This document shows positions 53,024 to 64,000 of a stretch of 64,000 bases of DNA, in pieces. Below the pieces are notes generated by a model. The model made no database searches. It had not been told where the DNA came from and saw only the letters and a list, made by a program, of their open reading frames with translations. Made by a program: the position numbers and the translations under genes. The stretch comes from Raphanus sativus (taxonomy: Eukaryota > Streptophyta > Magnoliopsida > Brassicales > Brassicaceae). Each line of letters opens with the position of its first letter. Positions within the stretch are counted from its first letter, which is position 1. The stretch is from contig NC_079519.1 of the NCBI RefSeq assembly GCF_000801105.2, forward strand, positions 35,563,288 through 35,627,287. Reading direction: 5' to 3'.

Positions 53024-53686
53024 TCTATATTATTAAAACTGAAGTACCTTTTGGTATTATGTGAAAATAAGAATATTATGATAAATGAGAATTGTTTAGA
53101 AACATGGATAGTAGATTAATTACTTCATTTTATTTATATATTTAGTCATTGTATTCATAATAAATTAAGTCTTTTTGTATTTTTTTTTATTTATAAATTC
53201 TGCCAGGATATTTAAAATTAATTTAAATTAATTAATTACAATTGTTGTTCTTTCTTTGTGGTGAAAATAAAAAAACAAAACTGATATATATATATATATA
53301 TATACCATATATTATATAAAACAATTTTAAATGTAATATTATCAAGAAAACAAAATATAATAAAATTAATAATAATCCATAGAAAACTAATGTAAAAAGT
53401 TTTAGTATGTTCTTTCATTTTAAAATAATTTAACAAAAAAATCAACATGTTAATATATGAATAGTACAATTACATCAAATTATATAAATTTTAAAATATT
53501 AATATCATATTATGTACAAATAAAAAAATATTATCAAACATCTATATTATAAAATAATATAGTTTATATATGCAAATTACAAACATAAAAAATATACGTA
53601 AATTTTTTTTATAAAAACAGTTTATGAGTTTACGTTGAACATAAGTTAAATCAAGCATCCACACGGGAATGCATGCCAAGTTCTAG
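53024..53686 (+). mobile_element. Short non-autonomous Helitron, 663 bp
   Basis: Begins TCTATATTATTAAAACTGAA, a 5' end common to Brassicaceae Helitrons (followed by GTACCTTTTGGTATTATGTG), and ends ...GCCAAGTTCTAG with host A before and T after. The 3' hairpin (CCACACGGGAATGCATG region) is degenerate. No coding; contains a (TA)n run near 53284. Confidence 0.8.
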
Positions 53687-53826
53687 TAATTATTATTTTT
53701 TGTTATAGGCTCAAAAAAAATTGTTTTGTCAACATATTTTAAAAGAATTAAAATGAACAAAATAGAGATATGGAGCGGGTGGACAAGGGACACTGCAACT
53801 TTTTATCTCCGTTCCTTATTTCTACA

Positions 53827-54002
53827 GATTTAAATTCTTTCTTCACATTTTATTTGTTTTTTTTTTGAATGATGTGGTTCATTCAACTCAACTATATGTC
53901 CTCTCGGATTATGGCGTGTTCCTGACGAATGTCCCCAATCTATCATCATAGATTTAAATTTGATTTTTATTTGTTTTTTTTTGAATGATGTGGTTCATTT
54001 AA
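53827..54002. repeat. Direct duplication of about 55 bp
   Basis: gatttaaatt followed by tttatttg, a T run, and tgaatgatgtggttcatt occurs at 53827-53886 and at 53951-54002. Confidence 0.8.
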
Positions 54003-54261
54003 ATTTGATTCCATTGTCTGGAGGATTGGTTCTACCAGAACCCCATAAAGCGGATACATATCAACATATTTAAAACGTAGGTGGATACGAATCGCATATT
54101 TAAAATACAAAGTAAGCATGAACTAATATAGCTTTGTGACTATCCAAATATTTATAAAATTTGAATAAATTATTAAAAATAAATGTTATCTAATTTTAGT
54201 ATTAGGAGTTTAAATTTATAAAATATTTTAACTAATATTATTGCGGAATTTATATTTCTGA

Positions 54262-54290
54262 TACCACTTGTTGAATCGAGTGTAACTCTA
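54262..54290 (-). mobile_element. Copia LTR end with primer-binding site
   Basis: On the minus strand TTCAACAAGTGGTATCAGAA: LTR terminus ...CA followed by a TGGTATCAG initiator-Met tRNA primer-binding site. The LTR would extend to the right (toward 54.8 kb) and the internal region to the left, where no gag is readable. Boundaries unknown. Confidence 0.6.
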
Positions 54291-54299
54291 ACAAGACTT

Positions 54300-55430
54300 T
54301 GTTATAGGATTCATAGTATTCTCTGGTCCCTTGATACTTCCCATTGATTTAATCTTTATTCATGATTCAAAATTTTTTAACCCAGTTCACGGTCACGCCG
54401 CTACATCTAGGATGGATCTAGGATCCACAACATTCACTTGAAGTATCGGAAAACATCTTCGATGTGGTTCACAAGATCATAACTCTCTATGTTCCTATAT
54501 ATGTAAACCCTAGAAAGTATAAAGAGATAACAAGAGAAGTACATGGCTAAGAGTTAAGCATATAATACATATCTATATCTAGTTTACTCTCTCTTCAAGA
54601 GACGGCATGAAAACTGTCCAGAAACTTGAGATTTCAGCCTCCCAGAGGCTTAGCTTAGAGATCTTTATCGTGATCTCTCCTTCTTTTTATGTCAACAGTT
54701 AATCTAATGGACTTCGATGATTAGGCCCATAGATTGTCTGCACGTGACCTGTACAAGTCGGCTCAACCGATGAACAAATTTGATGGGCTTGACCAAACCT
54801 CTATAGATACATTTTTATGAAAATGTATGTACATCTTTGATATTTAATTTATGACTACTTGTGATTACACTCCACCTAAAATTAAGCAATTATTTGAGTT
54901 TTGGAAGGTGGAATGTTTCTACTAAGCATCACTTTTAAAATTCTTTTTTTTGCATCACTATTTTAGTTGTTGCATAGTCATATGTAGTTTATTTTAGAGA
55001 CATTCAAATAAAAACTATTAAAATGGCATTCACTCATATTTTAAGCTTTAAAGTTGTTTAACTTGTATTTCTAATCACCAAATTGACATTAGTGTTACAA
55101 AACTCAAATCTGATATTTATCACGTAAAAATAACCAGTTTTATAGGTAAAAAGAATGACATATTTTTTAGAAAAATAATTAATAAAATACTGGTCTTATC
55201 AATTTATTTTATCATTTAAATAATTAATTCTATAATAAAATCCTTGTTATTATTTTTACCTTTTAAAATACTTAGTGTTTTTATGTATAATACCAGCCAT
55301 TTTTATGTCATAAACAAATATTGCAAGCTGAAGGTTTTTACCTTGTTATCATAAAAATATTATTTTGATGGTAAAAATGCTTTTTAAATAATTATAAAGT
55401 TAAAAAGTGTCAATAACTGTTGTTTTAATG
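54300..55430. other. Probable decayed LTR and AT-rich DNA
   Basis: The first about 500 bp may be LTR of the element above. No gene seen. Confidence 0.35.
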
Positions 55431-55439
55431 ATATTTCAT

Positions 55440-55770
55440 GTCACTTCACGCGGAGATAGAGGCTCTCATTCAGATAATAAAATGCATGAGGAGTTTAAAT
55501 AATTTTCTGTTGTATTTGCAATAGATTTATTTTCAGTTGATGAAGATGATTTTAGAACTAGAAAAATGATCAGTCTCTATAAGTTGTATAGAAGACGTAA
55601 AATTTTAGAAAGAAAAATTTCAACAGTTCAGAATTTATTTATATACCATGAACGTAAAATTCAAAGATGGACAGTCTTGCATTTGACTGCAAAAAAAAAG
55701 CAATTGTCGTTTGTTATTCATATAAATGCCGAGCTTCCGGTATGATTTGCAGAATCTATATGAATTTGAG
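55440..55770 (+). mobile_element. LINE RNase H remnant
   Basis: Frame with stops reads SLHAEIEALIQIIKCMRSL, QLMKMILELE, then after shifts a segment matching KQLSFVVHMDAELP (nucleotides caattgtcgtttgttattca onward). This is the same RVT_3-type domain, ALIWAMxCMRNL...VKMVSEPE..., seen at 59.8 kb. Dead copy. Confidence 0.7.
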
Positions 55771-56600
55771 TTGCAGACAAAAATAAATAAATAATGATAT
55801 TTCATGTTATTTTACATTTATTTAATATCATATCCTTTCAAAAATATTAAGTTTTGTTTCATCCTGTTTTCAGGCGAAGATATATATTACACCACTTTAA
55901 TGACGAGTACGTATCAAAGATATACGCTAAGACTTATGGTTCAATCATAAGGGGCTACTTGAAAGTGAGATTTCATGAAATGATTAGATATATTTTTACT
56001 AAGTAAGCGTTTAAACTTGTATAAAACTACTAAGAGTTAATGCTAAATAATTATGGTATTACAAACTATAAAAAATATCACTGATAGATTTTACATTTGC
56101 TAATTTACTTATCTTATGAAAAATTATATCTTGAATATATTACATGAATTGTTTTATCAGATCCACACTTCACGATACTTCTTACGGCATATTGCAGATT
56201 TATTTTATTACAAACATTTTTCTATTAATTTGCATAATTTTATTTTGAAAACTTGAAACCAAAATTCCGTACCGTAAATCATTAATAAATTATTAGTAAA
56301 ACTATTGAATCAAATGGACTTCTACAAATATTAAATGAACTACAAAGTACTTAGTTATTCAATCTCTACTGACACGAAATTTTGTAATATATATATTTAT
56401 GGTATTTTTAACTGATAATTTAAAACTTACAAGACATGCGTAATAATATTTTTTTAAAACATATTATCCATTTATCAAGAAAATGATATATATTCAGTAG
56501 AGTAATAATAAGAGTTGCATTCTTATTTATTCTTTAACATTCATTTTAGCAAGAATACAAAGATTGGTGAGAATGTAAGAACGTTTCTAGTCAAAATAAT
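55771..56600. other. AT-rich intergenic DNA
   Basis: No gene or named repeat recognised. Confidence 0.35.
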
Positions 56601-56605
56601 AATAA

Positions 56606-56644
<39 letters not shown>
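56606..56644. repeat. (AAT)13 microsatellite
   Basis: Thirteen perfect AAT units preceded by an imperfect start. Confidence 0.95.
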
Positions 56645-56645
<1 letters not shown>

Positions 56646-56725
56646 CTTGGACAAAATTTAGGGAGTGAAAAAAAAAATTAGGGAGTGGATTATAATTTCA
56701 CTGATGAATCTCAAATGAATGAATA

Positions 56726-58377
56726 CTAGATTTTAACCCGCACGTTCGTGCGGATATATTTATATTTTTTAAATATATTTTATATTATTAAAAATGTATT
56801 AAATATATAATTTCTATTTTAGTGTTATATATTGTATTACTATATCATATTATTGTTAATATTTCTTATTCAGTATTATTAATATATAATGGTTTTTTAA
56901 AAAAAAAATACTTTGTTATTGATTTTTATTACTTACTAATATATTTCGAGTTAGGTAAAATAAAATAAAAATATGAAATACTCAAATAGAGAACCCCATT
57001 CAAATTATGTTGTTTTCTTTAATTTAAACATTTTGCATATAATACATTTTTAAATTTTATTTATTTATATTATAGAAAATAAATATGACTATAATAATTA
57101 TATTTACATGTTGTGTTTAAGAAAATATACTTTAACATATCTCATTTTAGTATTTTACGGGATTTATTTATTTTAAATAATATAATCCTATTATTTTAGT
57201 AAACTTTATACATAGTAGTATCTATCATACAATTTTATTAAATTTATTATATAGGATATTTGTTTTGGATGTTATGATATTAAGTTCTATTTTTTTTTTA
57301 AATTAAGACGTCAAAACATTAGGTTACTTTAAATTTTTACGACATATATAGTTAGTTTTTTTCAGGTACATTTCAAAAAGTTAATCTTTATTATCCATGA
57401 TTTTGTCTTTTGTAAAATTTGAAATATTATCATTTTGAGTTTGAATATTTATTTTTAAAATAATATATTTTTCGAGACAACTTTGGAAAATTACACAACT
57501 ATTTGAGTCTGGAATAATACATTAATTTTTGAATTTGTTTTGGTACTACATTACTGTATTATTTTATAAAATATTTGAATTTTTGGTGATATTTTTAATT
57601 CTTTTATCAACAAATTTTGTTACAATTAAAATAAAATAAAATTTATAATTAAAATTTGATTTTTGTCACTAATATTTTAAATGAATTACTGAAATTTCAT
57701 ATTTTACTAATAACATATTTTTAAATAGTATATGAACTAAAGGTTATTATATACTATTATATTTTTGTATATAAACATTTTTAAGCAATATATTGCTAAT
57801 AGTTTCAAAATAATAAAAAAGATAATGTATGGGTGTAAATATAAAATTTTAACTTATGTTAATACATTTATTTTAATATAAAAGTATTATATAGTTTTCG
57901 AAGTTTAATCCATTATAATGATGATCAATAATTTATTTAAGTTAAAAAATAAAATATTTTTTTTTGTTAATTTACCTATTTAATATATTTTTAATATTTA
58001 CACTTCTATTTTTATATAATACGGAATATATCATAGAACTATAAAAAAGTTAGTATAAAGAATTTTTTATTTTCTTTTTTATAATAAGTTTTAGTTAAAT
58101 TTACTTATAATAATATTATATTACTAATTTCGAAATATATTAATGTGTTATTTATAAAAAAAATATTTAAATTTTAAACTAAGATTTTGTTAGATTCTTT
58201 CTCAACAGATTTTATTATAATTAAAAAAATCAAATTTATAGTTAGTTTATTGTTAATATATTTATAGTTGGTTTATTGTTAATACAAATAATCAAATATG
58301 TCATATTGACTAATTCTTTAAATGGTCCTACTATGACTTGTTAATAGTAGATAAAAATAGAACCCTAAATTAATAGA
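56726..58377 (-). mobile_element. Non-autonomous Helitron, 1.65 kb
   Basis: Minus strand: 5' end TCTATTAATTTAGGGTTCTA, 3' end hairpin CCGCACGAACGTGCGG, then GTTAAAAT and CTAG, inserted between host A and T. The interior is very AT-rich and has no coding frame. Confidence 0.85.
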
Positions 58378-59080
58378 TTAGATTTCGTAGCTAAATAAAC
58401 AGGTGGGAAGAAAAGGTAAAAAGAAAAGGAAGAATTTGAATCTATCATTTACTAGCACAAACTTTTACCTCTTTTACATAGACGTAATCTTTAGCTGTGA
58501 ATTTCATGATATCCGTCGACTTTTGTAGCAAATTCTAAATATTTCACCGTGAATGAATATGTTGAGACGGAAAAAGGGTGCTCCTTTGGGGATACTGACC
58601 CTACCTAATATTCATCATTCATTGATTTTGTTCAATTTCTGTAAAAAAATATATAACTAAAGTTAAAATTCAGATTTGCCTATATACGGAGACCTAATCA
58701 CGTTTACGCTTGTACGGCGACCAACATGCAAGCAATCAAGATTTTGGATCGCAAATTATGTCTTTTTGTTCTTCATCCACCCAACATCATAAATTATAAT
58801 ATTCTTTTACTTCCGTTAAACACAAACAAAACTAGCTACTTTCCAGAGCATCTTGGACTCGTTGGTGAAAAATCTTGGGATAATTATAATATATAAGCGT
58901 AACTAAACAAATGAACAAATTGAAATTCCGAGGATTTAGGTAATATTTACACAATAATTTGTTGACATGTGTGCACACATGATCTGATACAACGGCCAGA
59001 GAGTGTGTGTGCGCCATGTGAAGGTGTTGGGAGGGTTTTGGTTTCTCAACTTAATAAATGTGTTGACGATTGTAACTTCA
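58378..59080. other. Intergenic DNA
   Basis: Moderate AT content; no gene recognised. Confidence 0.35.
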
Positions 59081-59087
59081 TATTCAA

Positions 59088-59166
59088 GTTTGTTCACTAC
59101 CTCGATTTAAAGGAACATCGCAATTCGGTTTGTTCACTACATCGATTCAAATGAACATCGCAATTC
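59088..59166. repeat. 40-bp tandem duplication
   Basis: gtttgttcactac, then tcgatt, then gaacatcgcaattc occurs twice with a period of 40 bp and three or four differences. Confidence 0.9.
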
Positions 59167-59384
59167 ACAAACGAGTTAAGTTTAACCACTTAAAATTGTT
59201 GTATTTTTTTACTCAGTCAAATAAGTGAAAATGAAAGTAGAATATATTTGTGTTGATTTAGCTTCACTGAACTTTTGATCATAATTTGATGACATGATAC
59301 AATGTGTTATTTTTTTGTTGACCAAACAATGTGTTATTGCATATATAGTCTCAGGATGTATAGTAGTAAAGAAAAATTTTAGTA

Positions 59385-60240
59385 GCAGAGGAGTTCAAAA
59401 CGATATATGATGTGCTCGTTGTGGAGAACCAGAGGAATCACTGAACTGTGTTCTTCGAATGTCCACCAACGATCCAAGTTTGGAACTATCACGGATTCTA
59501 TCAAATCCAGATATTTTTTCAACACATCACTTTTTACAAATATGGACCATCTGTTTTGGAAAGTTACTTCGCAAATAAATAAATGATCATCAATTTGCAT
59601 GGATCTTAAGGTATATCTGGAAATAGAGGAATAACATTTTTTTTAACAACATAGATATTAATCCTAGAAATACTCTCAAGCTGACAAAAACATAATCATT
59701 ACTTTGGACTAATGCACAAACTAAAATTTCACAAAAGATTAACCCAAGTAGGGGGAATGAAGTTACAACCTTACCTCCTATTACAGGCAGATAGTGTTTC
59801 ACAGATAGATCGTGGAAGGTTAGATTTACATTCGAGACAAGGTTGGTATAGCACTCTAGAGGGTTTCGATGAATTACTGGGGACACAAAATACTCAAGCT
59901 AGTCTTTCACTCCTTCATTCAGAAGTAGATGCTCTTATTTAGGCAATGAAATGTATGAAGAATTTACGCCAATATCAGATCACATTTGCAAAAAAAATGT
60001 TTTTAATGGGTGAAGATGGTTTTAAAATAAAAAAATGATCAGTTTTTGCAAATTACTTAGAAGATATCAAGAACCTGAAAAACAGTTTTCACTCTTTCGA
60101 ACTCATCTATATACCAAGAACAATGAATTCAAAAACGAATAGCCTTGCACACAGTGTTAGGAAACAACCGAATTTTTCGTCTATATGAATTCAGAGGTAC
60201 TAAATTGGATCACAGAGTCTTCATGAGTCTCTGTTTTTGT
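59385..60240 (+). mobile_element. LINE 3' remnant: zf-RVT plus RNase H
   Basis: Broken frames follow the family order. Zinc-knuckle region: VFFECPPTIQVWNYHGF, then FFQHITFYKYGPSVLESYF. RNase H region: SRQGWYSTLEGFDELLGTQN then SLSLLHSEVDALI, AMKCMKNLRQYQITFA and IYIPRTMNSKTNSLAHS. Several stops and shifts. Same family as the fragment at 55.4 kb. Confidence 0.85.
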
Positions 60241-60540
60241 TGATTACAAAAAAATTATCAATAAGTCCTAACATATGCACTCCAACTTTTGGTATTATTG
60301 TTTTTTAACAACCTTTTGTATTATTATATGTATTAAAAAAATATATATATATTAGTAAAGTAGAAGTGGTTTCAAATAATTATGCTTTAAACCCTGATTA
60401 CAAAGGTAGCTACACAGAGACTAAACTAGGGTAGTCGTTGAATTCGACCTGGAATATCCTCATCACGAGTTTTGTTTATGGGACTATTATTTATCCACTA
60501 TTAATTACTATTTGTTTTAGTATTATATTTTATTGTATCC

Positions 60541-61095
60541 GTATAATTAGGGTTGAGATGGATCTGAATATCTGAGAAATTCAAAGTATCGGATTTTAAT
60601 TCGGAAATCTCAAATATCCATTTAAATATCATATTATCCGCAGGTATTTGGATCCAGATTTGAATTCGTAAAAATATTAAAAATTTAAAAACCAAGAAGA
60701 GATTGAAAATTTTCCTCAGTGGTTCTTCAAAATGAAGGTAATAAATTTGAAATTAAAATAAGAAGTCAAGCAATGCAAAAAATGAAACATTTATAGTGGT
60801 GGACAAGTGAATCATCGCTTTTGGGTGGAGGCATTCCTCTACCATCCATCACATAGCATACTATGTATAAATATTAATATATGCATATAATTATTAATAA
60901 AATTAAAAATTAATATATTTTTAAAATATGAAAACCGAATCGAATCTGAATATCATGACGTAAAAATAAAAATATCCAGACTCAGTTTTGATGGATCCAA
61001 AATTTTATGATTTGGATCCGAATTTGAACACTTCAGATATTTTATTTTTAAATCGCATCCAGAATAAATATCGGATTAAATCCGGATTCTGGATA
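60541..61095. repeat. Dispersed repeat with ggat/atcc phrases
   Basis: Repeated short phrases such as gaatatctga, atatcc(a), ggatcc(a/g)aat and ttggatcc occur many times on both strands, as in the degenerate dispersed repeats seen near 8.7 kb and 33.7 kb. No coding. Confidence 0.45.
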
Positions 61096-61887
61096 ATAAC
61101 TTTAAGCATATATATAATTAACTTTTGTGTGGTTTGAATACAAAGATGAGCAAGAATAATCATTCGACAAGTAAAGTTCAGGTGAGGTGTAATCATCTTT
61201 CTTTGTTTTCTGAACCGAATACGTTTTTATCTATGCATGCCCCAATGATATTGTTTTGTTATGTCTACTATGCTTTATGCTCAAGTTGTTAGCGAACGTC
61301 AGGAATGGGGACAAAATACTCATGCAGCCAAATATTCCCAATTATATGATATTACAATAAAGATATGGGAGATTTGTAAATATAGAACAAAAAGTTAGTA
61401 TATTGTTCCAATGCCATAATTTGAGGTATACGTTGTCTACTTAGTATATTTTTTCTGTAAATCCAATTAAATCTCTGATCTAAACCTAAAATGTATTTTT
61501 TTGTTAATTTAATTATTAAAAACTTAAAAGTTAAAAATAGAAAATAAATAAGAAGGGGATAATTGATTTTTGTCACATTTAAAAAAAAAATTTAGGAAAC
61601 ACAAAAGTATATCTCATAATCCCCTTAATTTTTTTTTTACTGACATATACACTAATCCGTCCACATTTAATGTTGCGCCAAAAAAAAGTATAACTCATAA
61701 TCCCCTTAAAAATTTATAGACTTTTTGATACATTCCTTGCAAATAAAAAAGAAATACAACAAGACTTCGATATATAATATATATCTGTTCTTTCACAGTA
61801 TATTTTTTGTTTATTCTTTCGATTTACTTATCCTTCATATTTAATATACACACAAATTATAACTAATCTGCAAACACTCCTTTTGGA
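61096..61887. other. Intergenic DNA downstream of UMAMIT35
   Basis: No gene recognised. cataatccccttaa occurs twice (61614 and 61688), a short local duplication. Confidence 0.4.
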
Positions 61888-63978
61888 TTAAACTTGATCG
61901 ACGTCACCATTTCCGAGCAAAAGTGGCGTTATCTGATCATCTGAATCCAACTGCTGATTATCTTTTTCCTCCACCATATCCTTCTGAACGTCTTTTTGAA
62001 CTTGACTCCACATTATCAATAGATATCCGGTTCCTGCTATTGCCGCTCCTAACACACTGTTCACAAGAAGTTCAACATAACCTATCATTATCAAATCAAC
62101 AACTAATATGAAACAGTTTCAACTGTTTTACTTATTTTAAATCTAAATAATCAAATTATTATAACCTGAAAATCAAAACTAAACCAAAACTTCAAAAAGA
62201 TTAAGCTAAAATCTGGATTAGAATCACAACAATATCAAACATACCATGTCTGATTCATTTTGAAGCATTTCTATACGATACTGTACTTCAAAAAACAAAA
62301 ATATCCAAACCTAATACTATATTGAAAAGACCAAGTTGAAATTAAAAGAGGAACCGTTATCAGTAATGTAATGGCCTAATGGAGTCTCTCTTTATTATAT
62401 AAAATTTGTAACTTACCTTCCATAGTGAAGACTATTGACAAAGAAGCTTGTGCCGAAAATCGAAGCCCAGAGGATCCCAAATGGCTTAAATAATGGCACG
62501 TAATAAGGCCCTTTCATTTTTGAACACTTCACTTGAACACTTGTTCTTATTATGCTCCCAAATATACCCTATATAAAAATAAAATATATTAACTATAGCG
62601 AATCCCAAATCAAGGAGTACATATGATATAAGATCATTTATATGTACCGTGGCAATAATAAGATAGAAATCCATGTTAAGTTCGAGTTTCCATGCACTTA
62701 AGTCTGGCTCCATGAACGCGGAGAAGATTGCACATTGGAGTGTCCCAGCTAAGCTATAGGCAGACACTACTTTCATCACTTGAGGATATTTCTGGACGGT
62801 ATCCAACTAATATACCAAAAGAACAACAAAATATATACAAATTAGTGATGGAAACTTGTATGGACCACACAAGAATTGATCATATTATACGCCTACATGT
62901 ATATTCAAATACAATGAATAAGATTTTTTTGAAATTTTGAGACGTTAATTAAGTTACCTGTATGATATTCCAGATGGAGATAGAGAATGTCGCACATGCT
63001 AGAAGGAGTGAGCCGAGAGCCCAATTGTCAGAGTTCTTGAAGAAAGTCAAGTAGTGTGCGATTGCAGTGAGGAAATTGGAGTTTGGAGAAGAAGAAGGAG
63101 AAGGTCTAATAAAAGGTCCTAAGTAAATAACTTCTACAAAGGCTCCTGTGAAGCATATCAACGTGCCTATCACTCTTCCTCTTGTTCTCTTACATTCCCA
63201 CCTTAACCCTCCTTCCCTGATTATTTTTTAATTCCATATATATTGAAACCAAAGAAATTTTTGATTATAGTTTAGTTATAAGAGTAATAGAAAGTTGAAT
63301 TCAGGATGAAAGATATTAGTTTACCCAAGAACAATAGAGAGCAAAAAGGAGAAAGCAGGTGACTGCAAGCCCATGGCACATACCACAATTGGAGAGCTAT
63401 AACTTAGCCCCAAAAATGCCAAGTTTTGGTACAGAAACACCCTGTTCAAGAAAAGAATTAATAAAGAGTCTAAACTCTACTATAATGATCTCATTACTAA
63501 AAATCTAAGATGGTCTCAACTTATTTAGTTTTTGTTCAGTATATGTGAGAAATAGGAGCATAGACATATAACATTTAGTGGCATGTATGATATACATAGA
63601 ACTAATAATAGAGATTTAAACTAACCCTGTAAACCCGAGTAGGAAGATACGAACAAGGGAAGGTTTCGTGACGAACGGTTCATCGTCCCTATAAACGAAT
63701 TAGACATAAATATCATCATAAAAACATCTCAACTTAAGAAAGATGTACACAGGTAGATCATGCACGTTTTATTACCTTTCATCTCTATGGAAGAAGAACG
63801 AGTAAGGGAGGAGAAGGAGAGAGCCAAGAGCATTGGTATAGACGATGAACACAAAAGGGCTCATGCCACCGGTTAATGCGGTCTTAGCCAAGATGGTGAG
63901 TGCAATGGTACATGCCTCCATCAACGCCATAGCTATAAACGGAACTATGTTTTCCCATCTTGCCTCCATTAATCCCAT
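61888..63978 (-). CDS. UMAMIT35: Nodulin MtN21/EamA-type transporter (UMAMIT35-like)
   Basis: Drug/metabolite-transporter superfamily protein, usually an amino-acid or auxin-type facilitator in plasma or vacuolar membrane. Seven exons: 63978-63776, 63688-63626, 63441-63325, 63216-62958, 62806-62648, 62568-62417, 62056-61888; total 1122 nt, 373 aa, family length. Many hydrophobic segments are visible, for example AMALMEACTIALTILA, YSSPIVVCAMGLQSPAFSF and VIGTLICFTGAFVEVIY; two EamA repeats are expected. The acidic C-tail ends LLLGNGDVDQV. Matches At1g60050 by order; substrate unknown. The window ends 22 bp upstream of the start, so no promoter is visible. Confidence 0.93.
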
Positions 63979-64000
63979 ATTTTGTGTGTGCAGCTTATGG

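Overview
This window is nuclear DNA of a flowering plant. Protein similarity, gene order and transposon types point to a Brassicaceae species, most likely Brassica or a close relative; this is my inference from memory, no search was run. Genes have GT-AG introns, U3 snoRNA promoters of the plant Pol III type, and AT-rich intergenic DNA with Helitron ends, MITEs, LINE, copia and CACTA debris.

The conserved genes follow, as I recall it, Arabidopsis chromosome 1 from about At1g59780 to At1g60050: an RPP8/RPP13-like CC-NB-LRR gene (336-3980, -), PP2A catalytic subunit (5043-6928, -), SIN3-like corepressor SNL5 (14576-19520, +), type-A response regulator ARR3 (25161-26186, -), an aldo-keto reductase (29916-31428, -), matrix metalloproteinase 5-MMP (32282-33361, +), DnaJ protein ARL2 (38268-40377, +), a chloroplast two-RRM RNA-binding protein (45583-46451, -), a PADRE/DUF4228 protein (48570-49285, -) and the transporter UMAMIT35 (61888-63978, -). 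For the multi-exon genes I read exon joins from splice sites, and the joined frames stay open to a stop with family-typical lengths: PP2A 306 aa, RPL3 389 aa, SNL5 1084 aa, UMAMIT35 373 aa, CNL 1145 aa.

Genes I do not recall at this place in Arabidopsis are a tRNA-Pro(AGG), a Kunitz-type inhibitor (10448-11041, -), a complete RPL3 gene (20267-21520, -), an F-box gene (34680-36259, -) and a cluster of three U3 snoRNA copies (41.1-45.0 kb, +). Two U3 copies have complete bodies; the third keeps the best promoter but has lost its 3' end.

The accessory DNA is mostly transposon. 49.9-58.4 kb holds three Helitrons with both ends readable, and a fourth candidate lies at 26.4-28.2 kb. A 5'-truncated LINE with a 16-bp target duplication sits at 37.1-37.7 kb. 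Older remnants of copia, LINE and CACTA elements are scattered between genes, and two MITEs have clear terminal inverted repeats.

The genes are independent plant transcription units, not operons. They cover immune sensing, phosphatase and cytokinin signalling, chromatin repression, translation, rRNA processing, chloroplast RNA handling and transport. No wholly new system stands out. The items most worth checking are the U3 cluster with its broken third copy, the 366-bp repeats inside the immune-receptor LRR, and the Helitron-rich block.
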